From NCBI GenBank assembly GCA_012034615.1, contig JAAUPA010000002.1, forward strand, positions 1-61,999: a stretch of 61,999 nt of DNA, in the 5' to 3' direction. Below, in pieces: positions 46,277 through 54,821 of this stretch (positions are counted from its first letter, which is position 1; every line of letters begins with the position of its first letter). The position numbers and the translations under genes were made by a program. The notes beneath the pieces were generated by a model. The model worked only from the letters and a program-made list of their open reading frames with translations, was not told where the DNA came from and did not search any database. This DNA comes from Leptolyngbyaceae cyanobacterium CSU_1_4. Lineage in GTDB: Bacteria; Cyanobacteriota; Cyanobacteriia; Elainellales; Elainellaceae.

Positions 46277-46999
46277 CTAAAGCTTTAAGTCGGCTAAGCC
46301 TCGATAACACAGACCTTCCAGAGTGACCTCGAAGCGACAAGGCAGGACTTCTAAGCCCTGGGCGATCGCCTCTCGCAAGAGCTTGCCATAAATCGGATCA
46401 GCCCGATCTCCAGGAGCAAACTGGGTACAATCTCCCCGATTGATCAAGTAGAGCATGACCGATCGCGATCGGGGGAGCAATGCCATCAGCTCTCGTAAGT
46501 GCTTTTGTCCGCGCGTGGTCACACAATCGGGAAACAAGGCGAGGCGACCCTCCGTCCAAGTGGTATTTTTGACTTCTATATAGAGCGATCGCCCCTCATC
46601 GCCCGTCAGCAAAAAGTCTATCCGGCTCTTGCGATCCACTCCATAAGGAACCTCCCCTTGAATGTGTTGATAATCCCCCAACTCTGGAAAAAGATGTGCC
46701 TCTAAAGCCGCTTTAATCACCCGATTCGGCAACGCCGTGTTCACCCCCACCCAAGTTGGCTGTACATCATTCACCTCAATCAGTTCCCAGGTGTAAGGCA
46801 ATTTTCGCGTCGGGCTATTGCTGAGGGAAACCTGAACTCGGTTGCCCGGAATGCAGATTCCGGTCATGGGACCAGTGTTAGGACAATGGGCAGTTATCGT
46901 TTCGCCAGAATCTAGCTCAATGTCGGCAAAAAATCGCTTGTAGCGTTGAAGCAGAATGCCGGGATAAAGGGGAGGGTAAGGATAAATCCAATCAGACAT
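46277..46999 (-). CDS. sfsA: Sugar fermentation stimulation protein SfsA
   Basis: 240 residues of normal length. Family landmarks: LYPGILLQRYKRFFADIELD, AHCPNTGPMTGICIPG, LPYTWELIEV, and the nuclease-like segment DFLLTGDEGRSLYIEVKNTT with E/K catalytic-type residues. E. coli SfsA was described as a DNA-binding stimulator of maltose genes; the fold resembles nucleases and the true role is unclear. It follows the sugar-ABC permease gene by 10 nt on the same strand. Confidence 0.94.
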   Translation of the reverse strand: MSDWIYPYPPLYPGILLQRYKRFFADIELDSGETITAHCPNTGPMTGICIPGNRVQVSLSNSPTRKLPYTWELIEVNDVQPTWVGVNTALPNRVIKAALEAHLFPELGDYQHIQGEVPYGVDRKSRIDFLLTGDEGRSLYIEVKNTTWTEGRLALFPDCVTTRGQKHLRELMALLPRSRSVMLYLINRGDCTQFAPGDRADPIYGKLLREAIAQGLEVLPCRFEVTLEGLCYRGLADLKL

Positions 47000-47009
47000 G
47001 GGGAGTGTT

Positions 47010-47906
47010 TTACAGAAGGGCGGCTGGCTGACGACCGAGCGCTAGGCGAACAGTAGAGAGAGCCAGAATGAGCAAAAACATGGCGAGTCCAATCGTACAG
47101 GCATAGCTGATTTCTAAATCTTGGAAGGCTCGCTCATACACGTAATACACCAATGTTTTAGAACTGCTTCGAGGCCCTCCCTGAGTCATAACATAAACTT
47201 CTTCAAACACCTTGGTTGCCGAAATTGCAGAAATAACGGCGACCAAAAAAAGATAGGGACCCATGAGGGGAAGCGTAATATCCCAGTGCTTACGCCAACC
47301 GTCAGACCCATCGATCGCCGCCGCCTCGTATAAATCAGCCGGAATCGATTGCAGCCCAGCTAAATAAATCACCATGTAGTAGCCCAGCCCTTTCCAAATC
47401 GTGACCACCATCACGCTAAACAGCGCAAACTTGGGGCTAGTGAGCCAAGGCAGCCCTTCTCTAGAAAGACGCAGCCAGATTAAAAGCTGATTAAACAAAC
47501 CTGTCTCGGCGTATAACCATCTCCAAGCAATGCCCGCCACCACCATCGAAATCACAACTGGCGTGTAATAAGCCGCCCGAAACCAGCGCACCCCCGGAAC
47601 ACTGCGATTGACCAGAATTGCTAGCCCTAAGGGTGCCAGCACCAAAATCGGGACTACGCCCATGAGGTAGGCGATCGTATTTCTCAAGGTTTTCCAAAAA
47701 ACCTGATCGTTCAATAACCGCTGAAAATTGCCTAGCCCAATCCACTGCGGCGGCTGGGTAATGTCATACTCATAGCGAGTAAAGCTGAGTAGAAAAGCTT
47801 GGGCAGCGGGATAGAATACCGTTAGCCCCAAAACTAAGAGGGCAGGCAGCAGAAACAAGTACGGTGTGGACTGTTGACGGAGAGCATTCCAACTTTTCGA
47901 CATCAT
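47010..47906 (-). CDS. Carbohydrate ABC transporter permease (MalF/UgpA type)
   Basis: About 298 residues from the ATG at 47906 (MMSKSWNALRQQSTPYLFLL); the track start is 34 codons upstream. Six hydrophobic segments are evident. The EAA loop that contacts the ATPase is EAAAIDGSDGWRKHWDITLP. YAETGLFNQLLI and QGGPRSSSKTLVYYVYERAF are typical of MalF-like subunits. No second permease, ATPase or binding protein is adjacent, so it is an orphan whose partners must be elsewhere. The sugar is unknown. Confidence 0.9.
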   Translation of the reverse strand: MMSKSWNALRQQSTPYLFLLPALLVLGLTVFYPAAQAFLLSFTRYEYDITQPPQWIGLGNFQRLLNDQVFWKTLRNTIAYLMGVVPILVLAPLGLAILVNRSVPGVRWFRAAYYTPVVISMVVAGIAWRWLYAETGLFNQLLIWLRLSREGLPWLTSPKFALFSVMVVTIWKGLGYYMVIYLAGLQSIPADLYEAAAIDGSDGWRKHWDITLPLMGPYLFLVAVISAISATKVFEEVYVMTQGGPRSSSKTLVYYVYERAFQDLEISYACTIGLAMFLLILALSTVRLALGRQPAALL

Positions 47907-48066
47907 GTTTGATTGAATGCTGAACTGCCAAGAACGACAGGGAAAACCTATCGTAGGGGAAAGTCTATCGTAAATGTAGTCCTGAACTTGCACAAATTTG
48001 ATCCTCACCCCACAATGGGGGAACGTTTAACTACCCAGCGCTCCGAGCGCAACGGAGGAGAGTGAT

Positions 48067-48162
48067 ATGGAACTTAGCGAATTATTCACGCTCATATTGA
48101 TGCTTAGCCCCGGTTTGTTGCTGTCTGTGATTGTCATGGCGGTGTTTGCCGCAGGCGGTTAA
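48067..48162 (+). CDS. 31-residue single-helix membrane peptide (unannotated small ORF)
   Basis: The ORF reads MELSELFTLILMLSPGLLLS then VIVMAVFAAGG and stop, nearly all one transmembrane helix. It is below the ORF-track cutoff. GGAGG at 48054-48058, 8 nt before the ATG, is one of the best ribosome sites in the window. Size and shape resemble small photosystem, cytochrome b6f or NDH subunits, but it matches none I know (not PsaM, PsbX, PsbY, PetL, PetM or PetN). It is divergent from the ABC permease gene. Confidence 0.6.
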   Translation: MELSELFTLILMLSPGLLLSVIVMAVFAAGG

Positions 48163-48346
48163 CCTCAGCGAATCGGTTGATATTGAAGATGGTGGGTGCA
48201 GACAAGATTTCTGGTTTTAACTGGTTTTGAAAGGAGTGTAGAATCTAGGTTTGGCGCTTTAAGCGCTAGCTTTGACCTGTAGTTCTAGATTAATTGAGTG
48301 GCTTTTGAGTGGCTTTCCCTCCCTGTTGTTTTATCCATCTGTACCT

Positions 48347-48556
48347 ATGTCCCACCCTCTCAAATACAACATCACCCCCATTGAACGGGGAGTTCTTTTA
48401 AGCATTTGGGAGCCTGCCCCTAAGAATGAAGTTAGAGTCAGACCCTTTTTGTTTATGGTAAAGTGCCGACTGATGTCGGAAGTTGATGCCAGAAGGCTTT
48501 TGGCACACTACCTCAGCGTTTATCAAACCAAGAGTCAGGCTTTAGAAATACAATGA
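48347..48556 (+). CDS. Small protein of unknown function
   Basis: About 69 residues from the ATG at 48347 (MSHPLKYNITPIERGVLLSI); the track starts further upstream at a TTG (48272) with sequence that does not look conserved. The core WEPAPKNEVRVRPFLFMVKC then DARRLLAHYLSVYQTKSQAL is basic and helical at its end. No clear ribosome site. I do not recognise a family. It lies 45 nt before the helicase gene on the same strand. Confidence 0.5.
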   Translation: MSHPLKYNITPIERGVLLSIWEPAPKNEVRVRPFLFMVKCRLMSEVDARRLLAHYLSVYQTKSQALEIQ

Positions 48557-48601
48557 GTTTTATCTAGAATTGCTGTTTGGTAGAGCAGGGCGTGCAAACT
48601 C

Positions 48602-50158
48602 GTGATTGAGGTCGAAGTCCATCAACAACTCCGTGCTTTTCTGCGAGATCAGGGGGAGCCTTATTGGCATCATCACCTCACGATGGCGCGGTTAGTTGCG
48701 CGGGCATTGCGCCTTGGGCGGAGTGCCTTAATTCAGGCGGGTGCGCCCTCTGGTTATCATGGGCGCTATCGTCTCAGCTATCTCATGCCTCTATTGATTT
48801 GGCAGGGTCCTGTGGTGCTAGTGGCAACAGAGGCAGTGCAGCAGCGGTTGTTGATGGTGGAGTTTCCTCGGTTGCGGCAGTGGATTCAGACTAGCAAGGC
48901 GATCCGAACCGGCGATCGCTTCCCCGCCGATGATTTTCAAGGATTGCTTCTCACCACTCCTCAGGCTTGGTTGAGCGATCGCCTCCACAGCGAGGGGCGC
49001 TTTCCATCGGGCATTCCCACCATTATGGATGGCGTAGACGATTTGGAAACTTGGGCTCGGCAGCAACTCACCACTCAACTGCACCCCCAAGATTGGGACG
49101 CTCTGATGAGGACGTGCCCCAACCAAATAGAGTTGATTCGAGATACCCGAGTGCAGCTCACGCGCTCTATTTTTCAGCATCCTATTAATCCTTACGATCG
49201 CTATTTAATTGATCCCCAAGAGCAAGAGATTTTAGAGGGGCTGTATCGATCGCTCCACGAAAACCTTCTTAATCCAGCAGAACTAAGCGGCTTACCGGTT
49301 TCCTGGCAAGCATTTGGGCAAGCCCTGCGCACAGATAAGCAGTTACTCTGGGCAGCTTTAATCAGAAATCAGGGTCAATTTGTGCTCCATGCTAGCCCCG
49401 TCGAAGTAAGTGCGAACCTTCAGCCTATCTGGCTGCAACAGCCCATCGTGTTAATTGGAGGCACACTTGATCCCGAAACTGAGGCAAAAACCTATCGGCA
49501 GCAGATGGGCTTGGGGAATTTAACCTGCCTTAAGTTTTCGGTCGATCGCCAAACCGAGTTAATTCAACTCTACGTGCCCGATCGCCTGCCGATGCCCAAT
49601 ACGCCCCAATTTCAACCTGTGTTAATGCAAGAGATTCGGGCATTGCTAGGCGCAACCAACACCGTTAACCAAGGGCTAACCGTCGTATTAGTCGAAGATG
49701 TGCCCTTAAAAGCACAGGTGGGATCAATGCTGGCAGCCGAATACGGCTCGCGAGTGCAGGTTGAAAAAACCTGTTTAGATGATCATGGGGTCTTAATTAC
49801 GGGTTGGAGCTTTTGGCGACAGCACCAGGCTGTCTTACCTGCCCCCCACTTGCTAATCATTGCAACGCTACCGATTCCGTCGCTCGAAGATCCTTTAGTA
49901 GCCGGACGAGTCGCGCATCATAAACAGTTGCGCCAAGATTGGTTCCGGCTCTATTTATTGCCCGAAACGTTGAGCGAATTACAGCGGGCGATCGCTCCCA
50001 TCCGAGAAACCCAAGGCGTTGTCGCCCTGCTCGACAACCGCGTTAACCACCGCAGCTACGGACAGCAAGTCCTCGCGGCGCTCAGCCCATCCGCCCGAAT
50101 TAATTACATTGATGCCAGCCTATTCAGTCATCCTGAAGAGCTGAAGATGCGAGACTGA
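48602..50158 (+). CDS. DinG/XPD-like helicase homologue with a degenerate Walker A motif
   Basis: 518 residues from a GTG start. The layout resembles cyanobacterial DinG-like superfamily 2 helicases: motif I region IQAGAPSGYHGRYRLSYLMP, motif II-like IMDGVDDLE in place of DEAH, and a C-terminal lobe with VVLVEDVPLKAQVGSMLAAE and LIIATLPIPSLEDPLVAGRV. The Walker A is AGAPSGYHG, lacking the usual GKT lysine, so ATP hydrolysis is doubtful. No FeS Cys cluster is apparent. It may act in a non-catalytic DNA or RNA role; that is inference. Confidence 0.75.
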   Translation: MIEVEVHQQLRAFLRDQGEPYWHHHLTMARLVARALRLGRSALIQAGAPSGYHGRYRLSYLMPLLIWQGPVVLVATEAVQQRLLMVEFPRLRQWIQTSKAIRTGDRFPADDFQGLLLTTPQAWLSDRLHSEGRFPSGIPTIMDGVDDLETWARQQLTTQLHPQDWDALMRTCPNQIELIRDTRVQLTRSIFQHPINPYDRYLIDPQEQEILEGLYRSLHENLLNPAELSGLPVSWQAFGQALRTDKQLLWAALIRNQGQFVLHASPVEVSANLQPIWLQQPIVLIGGTLDPETEAKTYRQQMGLGNLTCLKFSVDRQTELIQLYVPDRLPMPNTPQFQPVLMQEIRALLGATNTVNQGLTVVLVEDVPLKAQVGSMLAAEYGSRVQVEKTCLDDHGVLITGWSFWRQHQAVLPAPHLLIIATLPIPSLEDPLVAGRVAHHKQLRQDWFRLYLLPETLSELQRAIAPIRETQGVVALLDNRVNHRSYGQQVLAALSPSARINYIDASLFSHPEELKMRD

Positions 50159-50218
50159 GACCCAGGAACCTCCATCTCTTGATATCATCGACATGAAGAG
50201 CGATGAGGATAGAGAGCT

Positions 50219-50431
50219 ATGGGTGATTCCAAACGCCGCAAGGAAACACTAGGAGATAAATATGGTCAAGAGGAGAATGTATTGCCTTTTGTGCCCATCA
50301 AAAAAGGTCAAGCCGCTCAGTTCGTCAAATGGAGCACTTTTGGGGCTTGGCTAGGAATAGGGGTTCTAGTTGCCTATTGGGTCACCATTCGTCTTTTGGG
50401 GCCGGCTTTAGGATGGTGGCAGGTTAACTAG
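50219..50431 (+). CDS. DUF2839 family protein
   Basis: 70 residues: a charged N-terminus MGDSKRRKETLGDKYGQEEN, then a single transmembrane helix (AWLGIGVLVAYWVTIRLLG) and a short end. This is the usual DUF2839 form, a small cyanobacterial and plant-chloroplast membrane protein of unknown function. It follows the helicase gene by 60 nt and may share its transcript. Confidence 0.9.
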   Translation: MGDSKRRKETLGDKYGQEENVLPFVPIKKGQAAQFVKWSTFGAWLGIGVLVAYWVTIRLLGPALGWWQVN

Positions 50432-50791
50432 GAGGCGGTCAACTCGCCAAATTTAAGATGATCTTAAGAGTTTAAGCGCTTGAGCCTCGACAAGTTTGCC
50501 GCTAAGACGTTAGGTTGAAGGGGTTAATAACCCTGGTCTACCCAATCTTGCAATGTTTTGTCCAGGAGAAACTGGGAATCCGTTCGAGTGTTGTTGTAGA
50601 TACTTTTAAATCTTGAGGGGTTAGATACCCTGTTAAAGCAATAGTTTAACTGTGGATTAGGCAGGGCTTTATATTGACACTCTCAATCAATGCAAAGCGA
50701 TTAAGAGTTCAACTGTAGAAGTCAAATGTTTAAGAAATACTTAAATTAGGCTTAGAATGATGGGGTTACGTGTGGTGAAAGGAGGACAGGT
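50432..50791. other. Intergenic region with no gene found
   Basis: 360 nt before the DUF1815 gene. It has a near-palindrome GGGGTTAATAACCC at 50519-50532 and AT-rich sequence that should include the DUF1815 promoter. No ORF or RNA gene is seen. Confidence 0.45.
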
Positions 50792-51172
50792 ATGTTTCTC
50801 AGACTTGCGGAGCAACACCGCCAATTTGTTCAAGATCTAGTCATGAATCTTCAAGCTTTGGCAACGGTGCTAGAGCGGCGCGGCTATTTGGCTTCTTGCT
50901 ACACCTGTGGCGGTCAAATGAATAGTGCATCTTTTATGGTGAGCTTGGCAGAAAATCATCTGATTCGATTTCTCGTTTCTGACTATGGAATCACCTGGAC
51001 AGAAATGCGAGACGATCGCGAATTGATGAAACTAGAAGGTGCTGAAGCCATCAGTCAGCTTCAAGAATTAGAGAACTTGGTGAAATATCAAGTCCAACCT
51101 TCAAAATATCGCCCTGAGCTGGTTAAAGCGGGAGTTCGGGAAGCATTAATTTCAGATGGTGGGTTAGTTTAG
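50792..51172 (+). CDS. DUF1815 family protein
   Basis: 126 residues, soluble. The DUF1815 core covers about the first 105 residues: FLRLAEQHRQFVQDLVMNLQ, RRGYLASCYTCGGQMNSASF, ENHLIRFLVSDYGITWTEMR. Two Cys (SCYTC) could bind metal or form a disulphide. Function is unknown; the family is cyanobacterial. AAAGGAGG 7-8 nt before the ATG indicates strong translation. It is convergent with dacB. Confidence 0.9.
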   Translation: MFLRLAEQHRQFVQDLVMNLQALATVLERRGYLASCYTCGGQMNSASFMVSLAENHLIRFLVSDYGITWTEMRDDRELMKLEGAEAISQLQELENLVKYQVQPSKYRPELVKAGVREALISDGGLV

Positions 51173-51209
51173 CTGTCGTAGAACTGTGCCTCCTCGGTTC
51201 TAGTCGGTT

Positions 51210-52669
51210 CTAGCATTTTTGCAATTGTGCAAGAAGCTCTACAATCTCATCGATCGCCTCTTGAATCTCTTCGGCAGGTCGATCAAATTGGTTAATCAGG
51301 ATGCTGAAGACGAGTGAAGAATAATTAAGTGGCTCCAAGTAGCCCGACAAAGCGGTTGAGCCCATGAGAAACCCGGTTTTTCCTTGCAGCTTTCCCGCCA
51401 CGGGAGTATTGAGAAATCGGTTTTGCAACGATCCAATGCTGCCCGCGACTGCTAAAGAATTTCGGTAGGAGACTGAGTGAGGTGATGCTCCCATCCCCTG
51501 AAGGGTCTGTACCAAGCTCTCAGGTGTGACCCAGTTGTGGCGAGACACGCCCGATCCATCCATTTGGTGATAGCTTGCTGCATCTACGCCTAACTGAGTT
51601 AATGCTTTTTTGACTGCTTCCAACCCCGATTCTAAGCTAGAGTTTGCCTGAGGAAATTGGGTGGTGCCCAGGGTGCGGAGCAAACTTTCGGCATAGAGAT
51701 TGTTGCTTTCTTGATTAACTTCTGCAATGAGTTGGGGCAAGGGTTCAGATTCTACTGCGGCAATTTCTGTCCCGGGTGCTTCAGTGTGGTCGGTGGTCAC
51801 GAAAGATTGATCGACCTCAATATTCCACTGCCGCAGGGCTTGCTTAAAGCGTTGAAGAAAATAGCGGGAAGGCTGAGTAATGGCGATCGCGGCTGTTTCC
51901 GGCTTTGAGCCCACTCGCAACTGTCCATGCACGTTGAGTTGCGATCGCTGCAAATCTCGCCCTACTTGCAAAGTCTCGTCTGCGGTTGCGGCAACCGTGG
52001 TTGAGCGATTATTAACTTGCCAGCGGGTGGCTTCTGTCGGGTCATCCCAGATCACTCGCAAGGGCTGTCCCAAGTTTTGCGGAAAAAAAGTTAACCCAAT
52101 CAGATTTTCGTTCAAAATCAAACTGTTGACAGGGGCACCGTATCCAGATTGGACATCTTCCCATTCCCAAGTCGGATTGATCGGATCGCCTGGGAAATAG
52201 CTATCGTCGGCAATCAGTTGGTTAATTCGGGTAATCTGGCGATCGCGGATTTGCTTGGCTAACTGGTTGAGTTGAACATCGCTTAAGCCAGGATCGCCTC
52301 GCCCGACAACGCGCAAAACAACCTGATCTGAAGGAGTTTGGGAATCTGAAGGAGTTTGGTAAACCGAAGTCCGAATGGTGTAGCGATCGCCCAATACCTC
52401 CAATGCGGCTGCCGTTGTAAGCAGTTTTAGTTGGAAGCCGGAATAAAAAATCGCTCTGCATCTTCCGCATAAAGCGTTTGGCGATCGCCCAGAGTTTGCA
52501 CTAAAACTCCCCAGCGCGATCGGCGAAACTCAGGACGCTGAGTAATTGCCGAAATTTTTTCTGAAAGCTGGGCGGGACAAATGCCGACCTGAGCGACGGC
52601 AGGCTTCTGCCACGGAACAACCAGCATTGTTAAGCCGATGAGACTCGAGAAAAATTTGGTTTTCGTCAT
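51210..52669 (-). CDS. dacB: D-alanyl-D-alanine carboxypeptidase/endopeptidase (PBP4, DacB), frameshifted inside the active-site motif
   Basis: Track ORFs 52669-52427 and 52403-51210 are one gene. The first has a signal peptide (FFSSLIGLTMLVVPWQKPAVA) and ends at ERFFIPASN. Restoring one base at 52425-52432 gives PASNLKLLTTAAALEVLGDR, the SxxK active-site motif. The second half has the SxN motif in QESNNLYAESLLR and KTG in QGKTGFLMG. The full protein is about 486 residues, the class C PBP size. It trims or cleaves peptidoglycan peptides in the periplasm. Its ATG overlaps the stop of the upstream FAD oxidoreductase gene (ATGA). Confidence 0.92.
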
Positions 52670-54460
52670 TTCGCTAATCTATCAGAGGGTATTTCTAAAG
52701 GTTCCAAATCTTCCACCCGTATCCAATTTCCTGCTGGATTAAACCGTCCCCATACTTTAAGCAATTGCCCGTCGCCGCATTCCTGGAATTGTTGATTGAT
52801 CTTAGGATGGAGGGTAACCAGAGACCATGTCTGCCCGGTAGAAGAGACCTTAAGCCGGTAGTCTTGCTCGGCGCAAAGTTGAAACGTTCCGGTAACTATT
52901 GTGATCCCGTCGATCGCCCCTGCTTTAGCTTTAAGTGAGGATGCAAGCGGACAGCAGCCGTCTAGCGGATACTGCTCTGGATGGTTGAGATAGTAATGCT
53001 GCCAGTGCTGCCAATCTGGATGATTGGGGGGCAAGTTGAAGAGGGGAACCAGAGCAGCCGGAGCGATCGCATCTTCCAACAGAGCAGACTGCAATAAATT
53101 TACGGGCAAATCCCTCGGCTGGCACCCTGTTTCTATGCACAGGGCAGCCGCCATTCCTGCCGCTTGACCAATGCCCAAAACAATCGGCTGTAACCGGGTT
53201 GCGCCATTGGCAATATGGGAGACCGAAATATTTTTCTCACAAACCAATAGCCCATCGGTTTCTGCCGGGATCAAACATCGATAGGGCAGGCTGAAGGGAG
53301 TGCCCGTCCAGCGTCCTCCCCAGCGGATCGACTTGGGCGTAAGCGGAAAATCGTAGCCAGGATAATGGTGATCATTAGCGTAGTTACCCATGGCGATCGC
53401 TTCACATTGTTGATGCGGGTTAAGGGGTAAAGCGGCGACCGTGCCACTGGCGATCGGTAAAATATCTTGTTCACGGGTGAGAGCCAATCCTTGCACCCGC
53501 CGACTTTCTCGATAATAAGGGTGTAATGCAAAGGCGCCGCCACCCAGCCCCTCATTCTCCGGAAAATATTATCTGCCAATCCATACCGCTGTCCCAGCCG
53601 AGTTTGCAGAAACCGCGCAAAGCTTTGAGAATGCCAGAGAGCCTCTTGTAAAAACTCCTTCCGTGCCGCCGCCGAAGCAATCAACCGTTCTAAATTCACC
53701 CCATAATCATTCCCCTGCTGAGGCCAATTCAACATGAACTGATGGTCAGTCAAGCGCCCATAGTTCAGAAACTGCTCCCAGCCATATCCCTTGGCGCATT
53801 CCGCAAACCCTTCAGAGGGATCGACCACCGGAGCCAGAATTTCTGACGAGGCCGTCCCTGCGCCAAAGTCTTGCAACACGACGACCCAGGTTGGAGCCTG
53901 AACCGCATATTTCTCAGTCATTTCGTTGGCTTGAACCGGAGCACTCGGCTCTCCCCACTGCGATCGCACTCCCACCCCCACCGGTACGGCACCTCCGCCA
54001 GAGCCAGCACATCGCCCAATTCAGTTCCATCTAAAGTTATCTCGGCTCGAATCAGAAAATCGGCAAACCTCACTCCAGTAATTCTTTGGTTCTGTTTCTC
54101 CACTTCTAAAGGCGTTTGATGACAAATCCAACGCAAATTTGGCAATGCTTCAACCCAATCGGCAAAAATCTCTGCGCCTATTTTAGGGTGATAAGTAAAA
54201 AAACTAACCCACCCCTGATCCAGCCCTTGGGGTTGTCGTCGTTGCAACTCTTTGATAAACGCGCCCCAAATGCCCGTTTGAAATGCCCCTAACTCGTTGC
54301 CATCAGGCGCTGCAACTCCTGCCGCGGTTAGCATCCCTCCTAGCCAAGAAAACTCACTGACTAAAATCGTTTGCGCACCGCGCCGCGCCGCTTGAAGGGC
54401 AGCAGCCGTTCCTCCTGTTCCGCCGCCCACAATCAGAACATCAGTCTTAAGTTCTTCCAT
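52666..54460 (-). CDS. FAD-dependent oxidoreductase (FAD_oxidored family), broken by two frameshifts
   Basis: Three track ORFs form one gene of about 598 residues. The first carries the FAD-binding start DVLIVGGGTGGTAAALQAAR; the ATG at 54460 (MEELKTD) is the preferred start. One extra G in the run at 53975-53979 joins EVPYRWGVGVRSQWGEPSAP. One extra T at the run 53563-53566 joins LADNIFPENEGLGGGAFALH with PYYRESRRVQGLALTREQDI. The last part has NGATRLQPIVLGIGQAAGMA, the family's C-terminal FAD loop. The substrate is unknown. Its stop overlaps the dacB start. Confidence 0.88.
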
Positions 54461-54495
54461 AAGCTTTAGAGACAAAAACGCAAATTCTTTCCACT

Positions 54496-54792
54496 CTAAA
54501 GCTTACGGTCTGCCCGCTGCTCCCAGCGAAATAACGCCACCATTAACGCAACGATCCCAACCTGAAAGGCAAAATTGGGCAGAGCGTTGGCAATATCTCG
54601 TCCTGCAATTAATTGGGTCAGGAATACCACTCCGCCGATCGCCCCTGATGCGCCACACGCAAAATAAACAAACTTTCTCAGCCCTCGATAAGGAGCTTTT
54701 GCCTCGGCTTGAAGTTGAGCGTAGAGTTGCGGGTCGAGCTTTCGGGGATTTTTAGGACGGTTTGAAGGGTCTTGAGGCAAAGGATCAGGCAT
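54496..54792 (-). CDS. DUF3493 family membrane protein
   Basis: 98 residues with a Pro-rich start, then LQAEAKAPYRGLRKFVYFAC and GASGAIGGVVFLTQLIAG (first transmembrane helix), then a second helix FAFQVGIVALMVALFRWEQR. This is the DUF3493 pattern of cyanobacteria and chloroplasts; the plant relative LPA3 assists photosystem II assembly. A similar role here is inference. It lies 35 nt upstream of the FAD oxidoreductase gene on the same strand. Confidence 0.88.
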   Translation of the reverse strand: MPDPLPQDPSNRPKNPRKLDPQLYAQLQAEAKAPYRGLRKFVYFACGASGAIGGVVFLTQLIAGRDIANALPNFAFQVGIVALMVALFRWEQRADRKL

Positions 54793-54821
54793 AGTTTCAG
54801 GGAAGCAGGACTATCAAAAAC

